Below, in pieces: positions 28,489 to 37,702 of a DNA stretch of 64,000 nt. The translations under genes and the position numbers were made by a program. This DNA comes from Leucobacter sp. OH1287 (lineage in GTDB: Bacteria; Actinomycetota; Actinomycetes; Actinomycetales; Microbacteriaceae), in NCBI RefSeq assembly GCF_003859945.1, contig NZ_RQYM01000002.1:1-64000 (forward strand), written 5' to 3'. Below the pieces are notes generated by a model, which saw only the letters and a program-made list of their open reading frames with translations, made no database searches and was not told where the DNA came from. Position 1 is the stretch's first letter. Each line of letters starts with the position of its first letter.

Positions 28489-29325
28489 ATGCGTAAGCTT
28501 CACAGGTCAATCTATAAGTCACCGGCGCAGCTCAAGCTGATGCTGGAGCCGAACCGTATCACCGCGCTGGCGCTTGCGGAGGCGAAGAAAGCAGCCGTCG
28601 CCGGCACCAGCCTGCTGGAGCTTGACGCGATCGCCGAGCAGACCATTCGTGACATGGGAGCTGAACCAAACTTTATGCTCGAACCCGGATACCGGCACAC
28701 CATTTGCGCAAACGTAAATGACGTGGTTGTGCACGGTGTGCCAACCGACTATGTGCTGCAGCCGGGCGACATTATCTCAATCGACTGTGGCGCAATCTAC
28801 AAGGGCTGGAACGGCGACTCCGCTGTGACGGTGGTTGTGCCGGATCCAGACCGCCCAGAACTGCAGCAGCAGCGGGAGGCGCTGAGCTACCACACCGAAC
28901 AGTCAATGTGGCACGGGATCGCGAGCCTTGCGCGGACACAGTACCTCAACCAGGTTGGCGCGGACATCGAAAAATACATTGTGGAAAACTCCAAATACAG
29001 CATTGTGCAGGAGTATATTGGACACGGTATTGGGCGTTCGATGCACGAGGATCCACCGGTTTATAACTACGCGGTGGCGCGTAAAGGGCCGGAGGTTAAA
29101 CCCGGCCTGGTTGTCGCGATTGAACCGATTATTGCCGCCGGTCGCAACGACACAACGGTTGACGCGAGCGACGGCTGGACAGTGAGAATGGCTGACGGAC
29201 AAGACAGCTGTCAGTGGGAGCACAGCGTTGCCGTGCACAAGGACGGAATCTGGGTGCTGACCGCCGCAGACGGCGGTGCTGCGGGGCTGAAGCCGTTCGG
29301 GATCACACCGACACCGATCGCCTAA
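28489..29325 (+). CDS. map: type I methionine aminopeptidase
   Basis: Removes the initiator Met from nascent proteins. The metal ligands are visible: SIDCGAIYKGWNGDSA (two Asp), GHGIGRSMHE (His), IEPI (Glu) and WEHSVAV (Glu), with the substrate His in NDVVVHGVP. ATG 28489 gives 278 residues; GTG 28480, 9 nt upstream, is an alternative but nearly touches the -10 candidate. It is usually followed by infA. Here a kinase cluster follows instead. Confidence 0.95.
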   Translation: MRKLHRSIYKSPAQLKLMLEPNRITALALAEAKKAAVAGTSLLELDAIAEQTIRDMGAEPNFMLEPGYRHTICANVNDVVVHGVPTDYVLQPGDIISIDCGAIYKGWNGDSAVTVVVPDPDRPELQQQREALSYHTEQSMWHGIASLARTQYLNQVGADIEKYIVENSKYSIVQEYIGHGIGRSMHEDPPVYNYAVARKGPEVKPGLVVAIEPIIAAGRNDTTVDASDGWTVRMADGQDSCQWEHSVAVHKDGIWVLTAADGGAAGLKPFGITPTPIA

Positions 29326-29396
29326 CACCCACCTGCCCGGCGCTGCTATTATTGCTAGGTAGTGTCTTTGTAAAAGCTGTTTGAAAGGCGGAATTT

Positions 29397-30599
29397 GTGG
29401 ATAATAGCCTCAAATTGACGCAGCCGGGTGATGCCCCGCTGAGTGCTCCGCCGCTACCCGGATTCAGCAACCCCGTCTGTATCGGGAAGGGTGGCAACGC
29501 TGAGGTTTACCGCTATCAACAGCACAGTCCGCGCCGCGCGGTAGCGATTAAGTTTATTCGCACGAAGCTGCCAAAAACCAACCTGCAGCAGGCGTCCATT
29601 TTCGGCGTTGAGGCCGATATGATGGCGCAGCTCAGCGACCACCCCTCGGTAGTTAACCTTCACGGCTCGGGTGTTGCGCCCGACGGCAGACCATACCTGA
29701 TTATGGAGTACTGTCAGCGCTCCTTCGGCGACATTGTGAAACAGCAGGCGCTGCCGGTCGCCCAGGTGCTCGACACCGGTGTGAAAATCGCGGCGGCGCT
29801 GCAGTCCGCACATGACATCGGGATCCTGCACCGCGATATTAAACCGAGCAACCTGCTTGAGGGCGCAACCGGTGCGCCACTGCTGACCGACTTTGGTATC
29901 GCGGATCTGCTGCGCGCCGACGGCGACAGTGGCGCCGCCATCACGATGTCGGTGCCGTGGGCCGCGCCCGAGGTGATTCAAAAGCGCACAACCGGCACCG
30001 TGCAGTCTGAGGTGTGGTCGCTTGGCGCTACCCTCTACACGCTCGTCACCGGCAAACAGCCGTTCCCGCGCCCAACCGATCGCACCATGCCGCGCAACAA
30101 GCGACTGCAGAAACAGCAGCGCCTGATTATCGCCGCGAAGTATCTGCGAATCGAGCTGGAGGGCGACTGTGAGGCACTAAACCGGGTGCTAGAGCGGTCG
30201 ATGCGCAAAAACCCGGCTGAGCGGTATGCCAACATGCGGGAGTTCGCCGTTGCCCTGCAACAGGCGCAGCTCGCCTATGGTTTGCAGCCGACCGCGTTTG
30301 ATCCGATCCGCGCCAACAACCAAAAGTTTAAGAAAGCACCGAGCCAGCTCGCTGACCCGCGAATGCAGATTAGCGGTTTCCAAAGCAGGCAGGCGCAGGC
30401 GGAAGCGGTGCAGCAGCTGGAGGAGCAGCACACGGGCGACCGCTGGCAGCAGCGCGAAGAAGCCCACGGGGAAACCTGCTCGGGTGACACGGCCGAGGGT
30501 GGATCCCATGCCTGGCGCACAGTTTTGATCAGCGGCGCGGTCACCGCGGCGGTGCTGATTGCCGGGTTCCTGATCGCGAGATGGGGTGGTCTCTTGTGA
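29397..30599 (+). CDS. tail-anchored eukaryote-type Ser/Thr protein kinase
   Basis: A Hanks-type kinase of 400 residues. The Gly loop is GKGGNAEV (30-37), the ATP Lys is K52 (VAIK), the catalytic loop HRDIKPSN is at 145-152 (D147), DFG starts at D165, and APE is at 190-192, so it should be active. The Pro/Ser-rich linker leads to one membrane segment at the extreme C-terminus (about 373-400). It has no PASTA or other sensor domain. GTG start. The stop overlaps the start of the giant Ig-like gene, whose product may be its extracellular partner. Substrates are probably the FHA and repeat proteins downstream. Confidence 0.92.
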   Translation: MDNSLKLTQPGDAPLSAPPLPGFSNPVCIGKGGNAEVYRYQQHSPRRAVAIKFIRTKLPKTNLQQASIFGVEADMMAQLSDHPSVVNLHGSGVAPDGRPYLIMEYCQRSFGDIVKQQALPVAQVLDTGVKIAAALQSAHDIGILHRDIKPSNLLEGATGAPLLTDFGIADLLRADGDSGAAITMSVPWAAPEVIQKRTTGTVQSEVWSLGATLYTLVTGKQPFPRPTDRTMPRNKRLQKQQRLIIAAKYLRIELEGDCEALNRVLERSMRKNPAERYANMREFAVALQQAQLAYGLQPTAFDPIRANNQKFKKAPSQLADPRMQISGFQSRQAQAEAVQQLEEQHTGDRWQQREEAHGETCSGDTAEGGSHAWRTVLISGAVTAAVLIAGFLIARWGGLL

Positions 30600-33500
30600 G
30601 AAACAACAAGCGACGCACGAACCTGTTCGCGGCAATCGGCGGAGCGCTGGTTGTTGCGCTGGTGACAACCATCGCGATTGTTGCGAACGGTTTTGAGATG
30701 CGGCAAACCCCGCTCGAGGCGGTCTCCATCTGGACCTGGCGCGACACAGGTGCCGGATCCCAGTACGCGCGCGTTAACACCGTCACCGGTGAAATCGACA
30801 CGGTGCGCGACGTTGAATCGCCGAGCGGCATTGTGCAGTACGCCGACGATGTGGCGCTGCTCGCGAAGGGTGACCGTGAGGTCTGGCAGGTAAACACCGC
30901 AAACCCGCAAAACATCAGCGACGCAGCATCACAGGCGAGTGCCGCAGCAGCCGCGGCAGCAACATCGACCGATGCGGCGGGCACCGAGTCCGGTGACGCC
31001 GCTGCGGGGGAGCAGGGTGGATCCACCCAACCCGCCGCGAGGCAGGTTGCGCAGCAGCTCCCCGCCGGCACCAAGAACGTTTTTGTCTCGGGCAACTGGG
31101 CGCTTGTGATCACCGAGTCGAATGAGGCCTTCGTCGCCGACCTGTCGCGCGGTGAAATCGCCTCTGCCCTGGCGCTGGCGCAGAAGATCGACTTTACTGA
31201 GGTGGCAACCGAGTCATCAAACCCGGAGTCGCAGAGCACCGCAGCGGTCGGTGACGGCGAAGAGGCGGCGGACGCTGACTCGGCTCCGGGCGCAACCGTG
31301 ACGATCACCGCGGGCGCAATCGACGAGCGCGGTCGCGGCGTTATCTATTCGGCTGCGAGCAACCAGGTGTTCCGGTTTGACGCAAAAACCATGAAGGTGC
31401 GCCAGGCCGCTGAAGAAACCCCGCGTGTGCAGGACGCAACCAGCAGTGCGCAGCTCGCGCTGGTCGACAACAACTGGGCGATCCTCACCGATAACGGGCA
31501 GTTCCTGCACCAGGGCAGCGACCGGGCTATCACGGTGAAAACCGGGGCGAACCCGCTGCTGACTGCGAGCACCGCGGCGGCTGTGCCGGTTGCGATTGCC
31601 GACAGTGACGGTCTGCTGCTGCTCGCCGACGGCGAGTTTAACCGCCAGATTGAGGCGGACGGTGTGCCGTCTCGGCCGCGCGTGGTTGGTGAGCGGATGT
31701 TCACCGCCTGGGCGGGCCCGAACGGTGGCACGCTCTGGAAAGCGGATGTTGGATCCGTCGCACAAACAACCACCTCGCACCCGCTGCAGTACCCGAACAG
31801 CATCGGCGATTTGGCGGATCCGCAGCTGCGCATTCTCTACAACGGCAATCGCGCAATCCTCAGCGAGGCCAGCACCGGTATGCTGTGGACGCTGCCGGAG
31901 GGCAACATGATCCCGATCGAGCAGTGGGATCTGTTTGACACCCCGCGCGACAACACGGGAACCGTTGTGGTCTCCGATGTCACCGAGGCGGAGCCGCCGG
32001 CTGCGGTCGCAGACGAGTTTGGTGTGCGCGCGAGCGACAGCACTCAGCTGCAGGTGCTGCTCAACGACCACGACCCGAACAAGCGCGATATTTTAACGAT
32101 TGATCCGGCCAGCATTGGTGGCCTGCCAGAGGATTTCGGCCGGATCGAGCTGCTGCCTGACGGGCAGACGCTGATGTTCTACCCGCAGCCGTCCGCAACC
32201 GGATCCGCGAGTTTCGACTACCGGATAACCGACGGTGCACTGAGCAGCAACGTCGCCTCTGTGACGCTCACCGTCGCACCCGAGAACGTTAACACAGCGC
32301 CCGAGTGGTGCCCGGTTAACGGCTGCCAGCGAACTTGGCCGGTCGCCGAGATTACCCCGGGCGGCACAACGGTTATGTCACTGCTCGATGCCTGGGTGGA
32401 TCCGCAGGGCGACCCGCTGGTGATCACCGCCGCAGCGGTTGCGGACCCTGACACCCCGGTGCGCGCGGTTGTTTCAGACGATGACCGGGTTGCTGTGCAG
32501 CACACCCAGCCGGGTGTTGAAGGCGACTACACGGTGAAACTGACCGTCACTGACGCGCGCGGCGAGTCAACCCAGCGTGACCTGCGCGTGCACGCGGTCG
32601 CTGACGCGCAGCTGCGGTTTGAGGACGCGGCCCGCACCGCGACGGTTAACAAAAAGAGCAGTTTTAGTCCGCTGTCGCGTGTGGTTGGTGGATCCGGCTC
32701 CTACAGCCTGGTCTCGGCAACCAGCACCGTCGAGTGGATGAAGGCGGAGGCGAAAAGCACCTCCGAAACAGTTGACGTGATCGCGGATCGCGCGGGCAGC
32801 GGCATGGTCACGGTCACCGTTAAAGACAATGTCACCGAGGCGGAGGTGACCGGTAATATCCGGGTCACCGCAACAGATTCTGAGGGTGCGCTAACGCTCG
32901 GTCCGCTGAGGGCTTTTGTGCGCAGCAGCCAGGACACAACCCTGGATATTTTGGCGACCCTGCCGGGTGCGAGCAACCGCACACTGACGCTCAGCAGCGC
33001 TGAGGCAACACCGGCCGCGGGCGCGCAGTTGTACACCGACATTGTTGAGTATTCGAAGCTTAGGATTTCCGGATCCGCCAGCAACGGCACCTTCGGCAGG
33101 CTCGGCACGGTCGCCGTCACCGTCACCGAGGGGGATCGCAGCGCGAGCGGTTTTGTCACCGTCTATCAGGTGCCGTCGGGCACGCCTTCGGCGGCGATCG
33201 CGGTCGCGGACGGAGCTAAGGTGCGCGCGGGCGCGGTTGTTGATATTCCGGTTTTGCGCAACGATATTGCCCCGCCGGGTGACCGGCTCGTTTTGAACCC
33301 GGAGATTGTGGCAACCGAGAGCGACGGCGAGCTTGCTTTCGCGTCTGGCAGCACCCTGCGCTATCTGGCGCCAAAGAAGCCGGGTATTTATATGCTGCGC
33401 TACACAACCTCGGGTGCGAGCTCGCCCGAGCACAGTGACAGCGCTGACGTTATCGTCAACGTTGTGTCACCGGAGGGTAACCAGAACCCGCAGCCGGTTG

Positions 33501-36500
33501 CGCAGGTTGTGCGCATGGCGCCGGGCGATAAAACCACGCTGAATATTCCGCTGTCCGGCATTGACCCGGACGGCGACCGGGTGCGCATTGTCGGCGTTAA
33601 CTCGGCGAGCAACGGCGATGTCACCTCGGTGCTCACCCGCAACGGCATCAAACTTGAGGCGGCAACCAGCGCCAAACGCGGGGTTGTGACGCTGCAGTAC
33701 ACGGTGCGCGATAATCTCGGCGGCGAGGGTGTTGCAGAGCTTCGGGTTGTGATTGTGGATCGCACATCCGGCGCCCCAATCGTCTACAGCGACTATATTC
33801 GCGCGACGCTCGAGGCGAAGGAGCCGGTGACGGTGCGACCGCTGGAGAACGATATTGACCCGCGCGGCGGCGAGCTGGAGCTTTTGAGCGTGGAACCGCA
33901 GCTGCAGGGCGGGGAGGAGCATCCGCTCTACCAGTCGCTGAAATCGAAGCTCGATTTGAAACAGCGCAAGGACGGCACGGTGAAGATCGCGCCTATCGGC
34001 GATGCCGGTTCGGTTTCGTTCCGCTACACGGTGCGCTCAAAAGAGAGCAAGAGCACCAGTGACGGCCTGATTGTTGTGCAAACCTCAAACCGCGTGCAGA
34101 CGCAGGCGCCGGTTGTTACCGACACGGTTTTGTCGGTTGCGGATCGCGCAGACCTCGAAACATCGGGCATCGACGTTGTCACCCACAATGTGCGCTGGGC
34201 TTCGGGGGATCCATCAACGCTGCAGCTGAGCATGTGGGGCTCAAGCGCTGAACGCTACACCACCAGCGGGCAGAAGATTAAGGGTAAATACCGAGCAAAC
34301 GGTGACGTTGCGGTTTTTAAGCTGAGCGGTGTTGGCGCGCAGGGTGAGCCGATTGAGACCTACGGCCTGATGATTGTGCCGCCGCTTGATGAGCTGCGGG
34401 TGACGCTAGCGGCCGGCTTTAACGGCCTCACAGTGGACGAAAACAGCTCGGTTAGCGCGCCAATTGACAGGGTTTTTGCGGTCGGTAAAACCGACAAACT
34501 AGAGTTTGCCGAGACGAAACTGCAGACTGTGCGCAGCAACGCCAGCTGCGAAATCTCGGGTGAGCATATCCGCTACACGGCAGGCGCCGGAGAACCGTGG
34601 CAGGATCGCTGCCTAACCCGCGTCAGAATCGCCGGTCAGGAAAGCTACACGGCGATTGCGGTGCCGGTGACAGTGCACCCGGACGTGCCAAAGGCGAAGC
34701 TAAATAACCTGACGCGGACGCTCGCACCGGGCGGCGCCGAGGATATTAAACTCACCGACATGGTCAGCTGGGAGGGTAACCGTGAGGGCAGGCTCGCGGA
34801 CCTGCGCTTCACAATTGGCCAGGGCGACAGCAGAATCTCTGTCACCCAGCAGGGGTCGGTAGCGAAGGTTTCGGTTGCCGCTGATGCGCAGCCGGGCTCG
34901 CAGCTAAACATTCCGGTGACGGTTAACGACGACGCAACCGGGCAGCTGATTATCCGCGTCGGTAACGCGCCAGAGAGTGCGCCGCGCGGCGGCACCGTCA
35001 CCCTGAAGTGCACCGTTGATACGCCGTGCGCGGGCAAAGCGGTTGGCATCCCGGGTGAGTACGATCCGTTCGCGGGCAGCAGCGGCGCGGGGCTGGAACT
35101 GCAGAGCGTCAGCTCCGGCACCTGTGACACCTACGGTAGCTTCAGCGTCAGCGGCGACCGGGTTGTTTTCACCGCGAAACAGAACGGCGCAGGCGGTCAG
35201 TGCAGCGCCGGTTTCACCGTCGTTGACGCCCAGGATCGCACCGGTTCAGGCATCATCGAGCTGGATCTGCAGGGCCGGCCAAGCGCCCCAACCAGCATCT
35301 CACAGGTGGCTTACGGCCCAAGCAACGTGGTTATCGGTGTTGAGCTCGGCGGCGGCCGCTCCTACCCGGAGGTTAACCGGGTGCGGATCACCAGCGACCT
35401 CGGCGCGAGCGCCAACTGCACCGCTGTTACCGCGATCAGTTACCGCTGTGAGGTTGGCGGGCTCGAAAACGGTGTAAAGCACACCTTCAGCGCAATCGCC
35501 TCCAACAGTGTCGGCGATTCCGCCCGCTCACCAGAGTTGGTTGCGTGGGCGTATCGCGCACCAAACGCGCCAACGCTGTTCACCGCGAAACAGATCGAGC
35601 GTGCCGCCGACTCTGGCCGCGTTGAAGTGCAGATCGAGGGCGGCGATGACGTTGACAGCTACGAGCTGAACATCGGCGGCAGTGTTGTTCGGGTTTCGGG
35701 CCCGAACTACCGGGGTATCCACGATGTGCCGGTGGGTCTACAGCAGCTGACCGCAACACCGCACAGCCGGTTTACGGCTCCGCAGGCTGCGGGCGGATCC
35801 GCCAGTGACAACACAGCAACCGCCACCGTGCAGGTTAACGGCCGCATCACGGCGGTTAACGCAACCGGTGTTGAGCGCGATGCGGCTGGCACCTCCGCAA
35901 CCGTTACTATGCAGGCGGTTGGCGGAGCCGGGCAAACCCTCCGTTACGGCGCGGCAGCCTCGGGTGACTGTGTGCCATCGTCAGCAACCCCGACGGTCAC
36001 CGTCACAGGTCTCGACAAGTACCGTGACGCGCTGATCAGCGTCTGTGTTAGCGGTTCACTGCCGGACGGATCCGGTGACTCCGTCGCCGGTGAGGCGATT
36101 CTGTCGCCGCGTGCGCCGGTTGCTGCCCCGCAAAACATCAGCTTTAGGATCACCCCGGAGGAGGTCGCTGGCCGCGGCTTCACCCTGCAGGCGAGATACA
36201 CAATCGTTGAGGGCGAGCACGGCTGCCCTGGCACGCTGCAGTACCGGGCCGGATCCGGCAACTGGGGCACCAAGGAGCAGGCGCAGCAGGTGATTAACGG
36301 CGGCGATATTCTGTCGCTCTCGGTGCGCTGCATGGTTAATGAGGACGCTATCTCGGATCAGATCGCGGTTGGCGCGGCACCCGACAGTGCGACCGTGATG
36401 TACACCCTGTTTATCCCGGAGGCGGTGCAGACAATCAGCAGCGTTGACGAGATCCACACCCAGTCGGGAGTGAACATTAAACCGGCTTCGGGTGTGTTCC

Positions 36501-36640
36501 GGTTCAGTGTCTACCGTGGCCGGCTCGCGGTGCAGGTGCACGGATCCGACAGGATTTTTGTGACGCACGTGGAGATTCGGGAACCGCGGCCGCAGACGCA
36601 AACTGATAATGATCAGCGGCAGTCAACAGGAACCGAGTAG
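30596..36640 (+). CDS. giant membrane-anchored Ig-like/Fn3 surface protein
   Basis: A protein of about 2014 residues (2019 if the in-frame ATG 30581 is used; GTG 30596 is preferred for its GTGA overlap with the kinase stop). After a short basic N-terminus there is one membrane segment (about 10-32), then a predicted beta-propeller-like region (about 40-460) with an Ala/Ser-rich insert (about 105-145). This is followed by many Ig/cadherin-like modules (LLNDHDPN, ENDIDPRG and SGIDPDGDRV motifs at about 490, 1000 and 1100) and Fn3-like modules near 1560-1660. Nearly all of it should lie outside the membrane. Similar proteins are encoded beside kinase, MoxR and DUF58 genes in related actinobacteria. 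The ligand is unknown. Confidence 0.85.
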   Translation: MRNNKRRTNLFAAIGGALVVALVTTIAIVANGFEMRQTPLEAVSIWTWRDTGAGSQYARVNTVTGEIDTVRDVESPSGIVQYADDVALLAKGDREVWQVNTANPQNISDAASQASAAAAAAATSTDAAGTESGDAAAGEQGGSTQPAARQVAQQLPAGTKNVFVSGNWALVITESNEAFVADLSRGEIASALALAQKIDFTEVATESSNPESQSTAAVGDGEEAADADSAPGATVTITAGAIDERGRGVIYSAASNQVFRFDAKTMKVRQAAEETPRVQDATSSAQLALVDNNWAILTDNGQFLHQGSDRAITVKTGANPLLTASTAAAVPVAIADSDGLLLLADGEFNRQIEADGVPSRPRVVGERMFTAWAGPNGGTLWKADVGSVAQTTTSHPLQYPNSIGDLADPQLRILYNGNRAILSEASTGMLWTLPEGNMIPIEQWDLFDTPRDNTGTVVVSDVTEAEPPAAVADEFGVRASDSTQLQVLLNDHDPNKRDILTIDPASIGGLPEDFGRIELLPDGQTLMFYPQPSATGSASFDYRITDGALSSNVASVTLTVAPENVNTAPEWCPVNGCQRTWPVAEITPGGTTVMSLLDAWVDPQGDPLVITAAAVADPDTPVRAVVSDDDRVAVQHTQPGVEGDYTVKLTVTDARGESTQRDLRVHAVADAQLRFEDAARTATVNKKSSFSPLSRVVGGSGSYSLVSATSTVEWMKAEAKSTSETVDVIADRAGSGMVTVTVKDNVTEAEVTGNIRVTATDSEGALTLGPLRAFVRSSQDTTLDILATLPGASNRTLTLSSAEATPAAGAQLYTDIVEYSKLRISGSASNGTFGRLGTVAVTVTEGDRSASGFVTVYQVPSGTPSAAIAVADGAKVRAGAVVDIPVLRNDIAPPGDRLVLNPEIVATESDGELAFASGSTLRYLAPKKPGIYMLRYTTSGASSPEHSDSADVIVNVVSPEGNQNPQPVAQVVRMAPGDKTTLNIPLSGIDPDGDRVRIVGVNSASNGDVTSVLTRNGIKLEAATSAKRGVVTLQYTVRDNLGGEGVAELRVVIVDRTSGAPIVYSDYIRATLEAKEPVTVRPLENDIDPRGGELELLSVEPQLQGGEEHPLYQSLKSKLDLKQRKDGTVKIAPIGDAGSVSFRYTVRSKESKSTSDGLIVVQTSNRVQTQAPVVTDTVLSVADRADLETSGIDVVTHNVRWASGDPSTLQLSMWGSSAERYTTSGQKIKGKYRANGDVAVFKLSGVGAQGEPIETYGLMIVPPLDELRVTLAAGFNGLTVDENSSVSAPIDRVFAVGKTDKLEFAETKLQTVRSNASCEISGEHIRYTAGAGEPWQDRCLTRVRIAGQESYTAIAVPVTVHPDVPKAKLNNLTRTLAPGGAEDIKLTDMVSWEGNREGRLADLRFTIGQGDSRISVTQQGSVAKVSVAADAQPGSQLNIPVTVNDDATGQLIIRVGNAPESAPRGGTVTLKCTVDTPCAGKAVGIPGEYDPFAGSSGAGLELQSVSSGTCDTYGSFSVSGDRVVFTAKQNGAGGQCSAGFTVVDAQDRTGSGIIELDLQGRPSAPTSISQVAYGPSNVVIGVELGGGRSYPEVNRVRITSDLGASANCTAVTAISYRCEVGGLENGVKHTFSAIASNSVGDSARSPELVAWAYRAPNAPTLFTAKQIERAADSGRVEVQIEGGDDVDSYELNIGGSVVRVSGPNYRGIHDVPVGLQQLTATPHSRFTAPQAAGGSASDNTATATVQVNGRITAVNATGVERDAAGTSATVTMQAVGGAGQTLRYGAAASGDCVPSSATPTVTVTGLDKYRDALISVCVSGSLPDGSGDSVAGEAILSPRAPVAAPQNISFRITPEEVAGRGFTLQARYTIVEGEHGCPGTLQYRAGSGNWGTKEQAQQVINGGDILSLSVRCMVNEDAISDQIAVGAAPDSATVMYTLFIPEAVQTISSVDEIHTQSGVNIKPASGVFRFSVYRGRLAVQVHGSDRIFVTHVEIREPRPQTQTDNDQRQSTGTE

Positions 36641-36658
36641 CGGGCTTTGCGCAAATAA

Positions 36659-36685
36659 CTATAAAATAGTCTGGCTATAAAATAG
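36659..36685 (+). repeat. direct repeat CTATAAAATAG before the MoxR gene
   Basis: An 11-bp direct repeat (36659-36669 and 36675-36685) lies in the only A/T-rich gap of the cluster (36641-36733). It may be tandem binding sites or overlapping -10 elements of an internal promoter. Confidence 0.4.
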
Positions 36686-36733
36686 ATAGGATGCGGCCAA
36701 GAGTCGCTTAAACCTCGGATCAGGACGTTATAT

Positions 36734-37696
36734 ATGAATGCACCCCGGCTAAGCCAAAACCAGGTTGACTGGTGCCGTAACCGCTTTGATGCGATTGTTA
36801 GTGAGATCTCTGGATCCCTGATTGGCAAGCGGCCCGTCATCGAGTATGTTGTGGCGACGGTTATTGCGGGCGGGCACGTGCTGCTGGAGGATGTGCCGGG
36901 AACGGGTAAAACCGCGCTCGCTCGCGACCTGGCGACGGTTATCGGCGGTGAACACACCCGTGTGCAGTTCACGCCAGACCTGCTGCCGAGCGACATCACG
37001 GGAACGCTCGTGTTCGACCAGCGCAATGGCAGCTTCCGATTCCACAAAGGGCCGGTTTTCACCAATATTTTGTTGGCGGACGAGATCAACCGCGCCAGCC
37101 CGAAAACCCAGTCTGCGCTGCTGCAGGTGATGGAGGAGCACGAGGTTACGGTTGACGGTGTCAACCACGAGATCGGTAAGATCTTCACCGTTATCGCAAC
37201 CCAGAACCCGATTGAGCAGGCGGGAACCTACCGGCTACCGGAAGCGCAGCTTGACCGGTTTATGATTAAAACCTCAATCGGCCGGGTTGAACAGAACGTG
37301 CTCATCCAGATTATTGGCGGTGTTGCCGTCAGCGAGGTCAGCCCCGACCTGATCGACCTGCGCTCACTCGAGAGTATGCAGCGGGTGGTTTCTGAGGTGA
37401 CCGTTTCGGAGCCGGTTGCAGGCTACATCTCCGCGCTGGTTGAGGCGAGCCACAACAGCGAGTTTGTGCGGCTGGGTGTGAGCGTGCGTGGCGCGCTCGC
37501 GCTAACTCAGCTGGCTCGCACCTGGGCGCTTGTGCACGGCCGTGACTTTGTTGTGCCGCAGGACGTCAGCGATATGCTGCCGCTTGTGTTCGGTCACCGC
37601 ATTCTGCTGCAGGCCGAGGCGGAGTTCGACGGTTTGACGGTTGACCGGGTGATTGCCGAGATCCTCGCCGCTGTGCCTGTTCCGCAGGGAGCCTAA
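36734..37696 (+). CDS. MoxR-family AAA+ ATPase
   Basis: A MoxR ATPase of 320 residues, a chaperone-like remodelling enzyme usually paired with a DUF58 or VWA protein. Walker A is in DVPGTGKTAL (55-61), Walker B is ILLADE (112-117), and sensor 1 is ATQNP. It is followed after 6 nt by a DUF58 gene, the standard pairing. No strong SD is seen at ATG 36734. Confidence 0.95.
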   Translation: MNAPRLSQNQVDWCRNRFDAIVSEISGSLIGKRPVIEYVVATVIAGGHVLLEDVPGTGKTALARDLATVIGGEHTRVQFTPDLLPSDITGTLVFDQRNGSFRFHKGPVFTNILLADEINRASPKTQSALLQVMEEHEVTVDGVNHEIGKIFTVIATQNPIEQAGTYRLPEAQLDRFMIKTSIGRVEQNVLIQIIGGVAVSEVSPDLIDLRSLESMQRVVSEVTVSEPVAGYISALVEASHNSEFVRLGVSVRGALALTQLARTWALVHGRDFVVPQDVSDMLPLVFGHRILLQAEAEFDGLTVDRVIAEILAAVPVPQGA

Positions 37697-37702
37697 AACC
37701 CA

